From an uncultured Alistipes sp. (lineage in GTDB: Bacteria; Bacteroidota; Bacteroidia; Bacteroidales; Rikenellaceae): a stretch of DNA of 11,143 nucleotides. Shown piece after piece: positions 7,398-11,143 of this stretch. The notes under the pieces were generated by a model. That model saw only the letters and a list, made by a program, of their open reading frames with translations, did not search any database and was not told the DNA's origin. The position numbers and the translations under genes are program-made. The number at the start of each line of letters is the position of its first letter. The stretch's first letter is position 1. The stretch lies in assembly GCA_947174575.1 (NCBI GenBank), contig CAMWJM010000015.1, positions 1 to 11,143 on the forward strand, given 5' to 3'.

Positions 7398-8840
7398 TCA
7401 ATAGTTTTTCAGCGAGAAGCGCCGCATCGAAGCATCCAGCCGCACGGCGATGAAGAGCATGATCGTGAAAGCGATCAACGACGAACCGCCGTAACTGATA
7501 TAAGGCAGCGGGATACCCATGACGGGCATCAACCCGATGGTCATGCCGACGTTGACCAGCACGTGGAACAGCAAAATAGAGGCCACGCAATAACAATAGA
7601 TCCGCCCGAAAGGCTCCTGCTGCAACTCGCCCATGTGCATCAGGCGAAGAATCAACAAACACAACAATACCAAGACGGTCATGGCCCCGACGAAGCCCCA
7701 GTCCTCGCCTATGGTGCAGAATATGAAGTCGGTATGCCGCTCGGGCACGAACCCGTACTTGATCTGCGTACCCTGCAGGAAACCCTTGCCCAGCAGGCCG
7801 CCCGAACCGATGGCGATCTTCGACTGGTTGACATTGTAGTCGATGCCGCGCGGGTCGCTGATGACGCCCAGGAAGCTGAGGATGCGGTTCTGCTGGTGGG
7901 GGCGGAGCACATTCTCGAAGATATAGCCCGTGGTCGACAAAAACAGCAGCACGCCGACGAACAGCCCCATGGGAATGAAGATGTTGCGCAGATTGACGCG
8001 ATCGGCGTAGATGCCGACGCCGACCAGCGACAGCAGCGTGACCGTCAGCAAGGCTCCATAGAGCGAGAGCACCCCGGGCGCGATGAAGTGCATGACCGTG
8101 CACAGCAGAATGGCGGCCAGCGCCAGGGCGGCCATATAGATGATCCGCGACCGCCACATCCCGTTCATCATGGCTTCGGAGCAGGTGCAGAGGACGATCA
8201 GCAGGATGAGCAGCACCATGGGCGAAAGCATGAACGACGCGATGAACAACGTGGCGACGAGCACCACGGGGATGCAGAGCCACTTGTTCAGCCCCTCGCG
8301 GTAGAGTACGAAAAGGAACGAGCACAGCACGATGCCCGAGCCGGTGTCGTTCTGCAGAATGATGATCATCAACGGCGCGCAGATCACCATGCCCACCTTC
8401 AGCAGATCGCGCGGCCGGTTGATCGAAAAGGTGTAGGCGCTCATCACGCGGGCCATGGCCAGAGCGGTGGCGATCTTGACGAACTCGGCGGGCTGCACGC
8501 GGAACGACCCGAACTCGAACCACGCCTTGGCGCCGTTGACTTCCTTGCCCAGCACCAAAGCGGCCAGCAGCATGCACAGACCGGCGGCATAGGCCGGGTA
8601 GGCCAGCATGTGGTAGAAACGCTTGTCGAGCAGCAGGACGACCAGTGCGGCGACCCACGCCACCCCGATCCAGAGGAGCTGCTTCATGTAGAAGTGCGAG
8701 AAAGCGAAGACATTGGCCGTGTTCTCCTTGTACGAAGCCGCCGTGATCGAAACGGCGCCCGCGACGACGATCAGCACATAGAGGAGGATCGTCCACAGAT
8801 CGACCCGCTCGGAGAGTCCGGTATAGCGATTAGCGGTCAT
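7398..8840 (-). CDS. rodA: RodA, SEDS-family peptidoglycan glycosyltransferase
   Basis: RodA polymerises lipid II into glycan strands for lateral-wall growth, working with PBP2 in the inner membrane. The 480-residue protein is almost wholly transmembrane and carries SEDS signatures: VQPAEFVKIATALAMAR (115-131), DPRGIDYNVNQSKIAIGSGG (329-348), the PERHTDFIF block (366-374), and GIPLPYISYGGSS (442-454). Asp329 is the likely counterpart of the essential acidic residue (Asp262 in E. coli). The protein is about 110 residues longer than E. coli RodA. The extra length is hydrophobic sequence at about 195-300, which would add membrane helices between the two conserved halves. Its ATG overlaps the last 11 bases of mrdA (ATGACCGCTAA), which points to translational coupling. 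FtsW is the alternative SEDS protein, but position next to PBP2 and MreD makes RodA the better call. Confidence 0.95.
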   Translation of the reverse strand: MTANRYTGLSERVDLWTILLYVLIVVAGAVSITAASYKENTANVFAFSHFYMKQLLWIGVAWVAALVVLLLDKRFYHMLAYPAYAAGLCMLLAALVLGKEVNGAKAWFEFGSFRVQPAEFVKIATALAMARVMSAYTFSINRPRDLLKVGMVICAPLMIIILQNDTGSGIVLCSFLFVLYREGLNKWLCIPVVLVATLFIASFMLSPMVLLILLIVLCTCSEAMMNGMWRSRIIYMAALALAAILLCTVMHFIAPGVLSLYGALLTVTLLSLVGVGIYADRVNLRNIFIPMGLFVGVLLFLSTTGYIFENVLRPHQQNRILSFLGVISDPRGIDYNVNQSKIAIGSGGLLGKGFLQGTQIKYGFVPERHTDFIFCTIGEDWGFVGAMTVLVLLCLLILRLMHMGELQQEPFGRIYCYCVASILLFHVLVNVGMTIGLMPVMGIPLPYISYGGSSLIAFTIMLFIAVRLDASMRRFSLKNY

Positions 8841-10659
8841 AGAAAGGATAGTGGATGTTCATGTTTTTGACATACTCCAGCAGCTCGGGCCGCTGAATGG
8901 TGTCGGTGAGATAGAACTCCTCCAAAAGACTGGCGATCGGCAGGGCGGCCGAAGCGCCGAAACCGCCGTTCTCGACGTAGACCGAAATGGCGATGCGCGG
9001 ATTGTTGCGCGGAGCGAACGACAGGAACGTGGAGTGGTCTTTGCCGTGGGGGTTTTGGGCCGTACCCGTCTTGCCGCAGACGTCGAGGCCTTCGAGGTAG
9101 GCCGAAGTGGAGGTGCCGTCGACATGCACGCCCCGCCACATGCCCTCGACGATCGGCTCGAAATGGCGCGGTTCGACCATGGTGTAATGGCGCTCATAGA
9201 AGCGCCGGTCGAGCGAATCGCGACCCTCGATGCGCTTGACGATGTGGGGGATGTAGTAGTAACCGCGATTGGCGACGATGGCCGCCAGATTGGCCAGCTG
9301 CAAAGGCGTGCAGCCCAACTCGCCCTGACCGATCGAAAGCGAGAGCACGGTGAGCGAATTCCAGGAGCCGCGATAGCGCCGGTCGTAGAAATCGGCATCG
9401 GGGACATAGCCGCTGCCCTCGTCGAGGAAGTCGGAACCGAGCTTGCGGCCGAAACCGAAGCTCTCGACATACTCCTTCCAGGCGGCGAAGCCCTCCCGGA
9501 CGCCGTCGTACTTGGGATTGTCGAGGATGTCGCGGAAAACGTAGCAGAAATAGGCGTTGCACGACGTGGCTACCGCAAAACGCAGATCGATGGGCGACGC
9601 GTGGTAGTGGCATGCCATCTTCATGCGGCCGGCCTGGTAACCCATATGGCAGGCATGCAGATCGGAGGGCCGCAACACCCCCTCCTGCAGCCCGATGAGG
9701 CCCTGCACCAGCTTGAACGTCGAACCCGGAGGATACTTGGCCTTGACGGCGCGGTTGAACAGCGGACCGCGCTTGTTGCCCAGCATCTTCATGTAGTTGT
9801 TGCCGCGCTCGCGCCCCACCAGCTCGTCGGGATCGTAGGTGGGCGACGACACCATCATGAGGATCTCGCCCGTCGACGGCTCGATCGCCACGGCAGCGCC
9901 GACCTTGCCCTCCATAAGCTCCTCGCCCAGCAGCTGCAGGCGGGAGTCGATCGTGCTGACCAGATATTGTCCCGGCTCGGGCAACGAGTCGAAGAAGCCG
10001 TCCATGTAGGAACCCTTGATCGCGCCGTGGGTGTCGACCTCCTGGATCGAGACGCCCTTGCGGCCCTTGAGCACCGGTTCGTAGGCCGACTCGACGCCGC
10101 TCAAGCCCACGTAGTCGCCGACCTGGTAGTCGGGGTGATATTTCAGGTAGTTGGGCGTAACCTCGCTGACGAAACCCAGCAAGTTGCCGCCCACATGATT
10201 GGGATAGCGCCGCACGGTGCGGTAGACCGTGTAGAACCCGCGGAAATTGCACTCGTCGAACCGCAGCTTGTCCTCCTTGGAGATATAGTTGGCCACCACG
10301 CGGGGCGCCTGGGGCCGCATGCGGGCATTGGCCAGCTCGCGTTCGAGCCGCTTGCGCGAAAGTCCCAAGACCTCGCACATGCGCAGGGTGTCGAACCCGC
10401 GTTTGCCGATCTCGCTGTAGATGACCATCAGGTCGTAGCACTCGCGGCTCTGCACCAGATACTCGCCGTTGCGGTCGAGCACCTCGCCGCGGGGCGGATA
10501 CTCCACCACATGCCGCAGCACGTTGGCCTTGGCCATCTCCTCGTAGCGGGCATCGTAGAGCTGCAGCCACGCCACGCGTCCGGCCAGGACGACGAAGACG
10601 GCGATGACCACGCCCTGCAACACCCTCATGCGGATGTGGCCGGCATACGAGTCGCTCAT
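8830..10659 (-). CDS. mrdA: Penicillin-binding protein 2 (MrdA), elongasome transpeptidase
   Basis: This is a class B PBP that cross-links peptidoglycan during elongation; RodA is its partner glycosyltransferase. The chosen start gives 609 residues: one N-terminal membrane segment (12-34), a dimerisation/pedestal domain beginning with EYPPRGEVLDRNGEYL (53-68), and a transpeptidase domain from about 250. The active-site motifs are S313-T-F-K316, S366-C-N368 and K530-T-G532. The ATG at 10659 is chosen because it forms an ATGA overlap with the mreD stop and begins shortly before the membrane anchor. A start at 10770 would add 37 residues of low-complexity sequence that overlaps mreD in another frame. 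Residues Cys337, His338, Cys350, His351 and His353, near the SCN motif, form a cluster that could bind a metal, at about the place where E. coli PBP2 has a zinc site; this is inference. It overlaps rodA by 11 bp at its 3' end. Confidence 0.95.
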   Translation of the reverse strand: MSDSYAGHIRMRVLQGVVIAVFVVLAGRVAWLQLYDARYEEMAKANVLRHVVEYPPRGEVLDRNGEYLVQSRECYDLMVIYSEIGKRGFDTLRMCEVLGLSRKRLERELANARMRPQAPRVVANYISKEDKLRFDECNFRGFYTVYRTVRRYPNHVGGNLLGFVSEVTPNYLKYHPDYQVGDYVGLSGVESAYEPVLKGRKGVSIQEVDTHGAIKGSYMDGFFDSLPEPGQYLVSTIDSRLQLLGEELMEGKVGAAVAIEPSTGEILMMVSSPTYDPDELVGRERGNNYMKMLGNKRGPLFNRAVKAKYPPGSTFKLVQGLIGLQEGVLRPSDLHACHMGYQAGRMKMACHYHASPIDLRFAVATSCNAYFCYVFRDILDNPKYDGVREGFAAWKEYVESFGFGRKLGSDFLDEGSGYVPDADFYDRRYRGSWNSLTVLSLSIGQGELGCTPLQLANLAAIVANRGYYYIPHIVKRIEGRDSLDRRFYERHYTMVEPRHFEPIVEGMWRGVHVDGTSTSAYLEGLDVCGKTGTAQNPHGKDHSTFLSFAPRNNPRIAISVYVENGGFGASAALPIASLLEEFYLTDTIQRPELLEYVKNMNIHYPFYDR

Positions 10660-11143
10660 AGACGGGCGATGATTTTGACGGTGAAGAGCCGGGCCGTCAA
10701 CCACACGCCGGCCACCGACACGGCGCTGCTGGCGATAACCCGCACCACGGTGCGCAGCACATGATCCCACGAAAGGGACTCCAGCGAAAAGAAGACGATA
10801 TGATGCAGGACGACCAGGACGATGACATAATTGAGGAAGACTCGATGTCCGAGCCGCTCGGGCGAAGGCACGCCGCCCTCGCGCAGGTCGTCGCGCCGAT
10901 ACAGCACGTTGAGGATCGCCGGCCGCACGAAAGCGATGAACAGCGTGGCGATGGTGTTGATGCCGGCGGCGCCCATCGTCGAATCCATGGTGGCGCCCAT
11001 AGCCAGACCGGCGACGAGCAGCGCCACGTGCGGAATCTCCAGCGGCAGCAGCACGATGAACGCCACGTAGACCAGCGGATTGAGGTAGATGCTCACCGAC
11101 ACGTTGTCGAACAGAAAGATCTGGAACAGCACCGTGCCCAGAA
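10656..11143 (-). CDS. mreD: MreD, rod-shape-determining inner-membrane protein (5' partial)
   Basis: The frame stays open to the right edge of the window, so the first residues of the protein are missing, probably 10-20. A GTG at 11132 is possible but would cut the first membrane helix (LGTVLFQIFLF). The visible 162 residues are mostly hydrophobic with about five membrane segments, matching the size and pattern of MreD. MreD links MreC and the MreB filament to the wall-building enzymes. Sequence conservation in this family is low, so the call rests on topology, on LNPLVYVAFIVLLPLEIP and GATMDSTMGAAGINTIA resembling Bacteroidota MreD, and above all on its place directly upstream of mrdA and rodA. 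The stop overlaps the mrdA start (ATGA). mreC and mreB are expected further upstream, outside the window. Confidence 0.88.
   Translation of the reverse strand, partial: LGTVLFQIFLFDNVSVSIYLNPLVYVAFIVLLPLEIPHVALLVAGLAMGATMDSTMGAAGINTIATLFIAFVRPAILNVLYRRDDLREGGVPSPERLGHRVFLNYVIVLVVLHHIVFFSLESLSWDHVLRTVVRVIASSAVSVAGVWLTARLFTVKIIARL

Noticed and set aside
8851..10764. 637-codon plus-strand open frame opposite mrdA, and similar long frames opposite rodA, the ATPase and the PAP2 gene
   Set aside because: These are antisense shadows in GC-rich coding DNA; none shows a recognisable motif, and the opposite strand carries catalytic motifs.
10660..10770. Extended N-terminus of mrdA starting at 10770
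   Set aside because: It would add 37 residues without hydrophobic or conserved character, overlapping mreD by over 100 bp. The ATG at 10659 forms a standard ATGA overlap.

Overview
The window most likely comes from a Bacteroidota chromosome, probably a GC-rich Bacteroidales member such as Alistipes/Rikenellaceae. The evidence is Bacteroidota-type promoter boxes (TTTG, about 20 nt, TAnnTTTG), A/T-rich leaders without a Shine-Dalgarno sequence, a 445-residue hexameric-type glutamate dehydrogenase, and the Bacteroidota order mreD-mrdA-rodA. The genus is an inference from gene content and base composition. I see no mobile element, CRISPR array, rRNA or tRNA.

Left part, plus strand (1-3303): the 3' part of a large PEP/pyruvate-binding (PPDK_N) protein is followed by gdhA. 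gdhA has its own TAnnTTTG box and ends at a strong hairpin terminator, which probably also serves the converging gene on the other strand. The tail of the first gene (about 1750-1860) loses the codon bias of the gene. It carries an in-frame A AAA AAC heptamer followed 10 nt later by an 8-bp hairpin. The -1 frame from that heptamer stays open, in phase, into gdhA.

Middle, minus strand (3317-4801): a secreted PAP2-family phosphatase is fused to a C-terminal beta-barrel-like domain. Upstream of it is a gene-poor stretch of about 300 bp. This holds a near-consensus promoter and a 116-nt rod-shaped inverted-repeat structure with a central bubble, whose G-U pairs point to transcription on the minus strand. 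It is either a free-standing small RNA, with an outline like 6S RNA, or a structured leader of the phosphatase gene.

Right part, minus strand (4802-11143): a tightly packed operon runs mreD (truncated by the window edge), mrdA (PBP2), rodA, then a P2B-type Ca2+ ATPase. mreD/mrdA overlap by 4 bp, mrdA/rodA overlap by 11 bp, and rodA is 22 nt from the ATPase. The first three genes build the lateral-wall elongation machinery: MreD as a scaffold protein, PBP2 as transpeptidase and RodA as glycosyltransferase. The ATPase would export calcium across the same membrane, and its position suggests co-transcription.

Most of the window is conserved chromosomal housekeeping. The parts that ordinary annotation does not explain are the rod-shaped RNA near 4525-4729 and the frameshift-like junction before gdhA.
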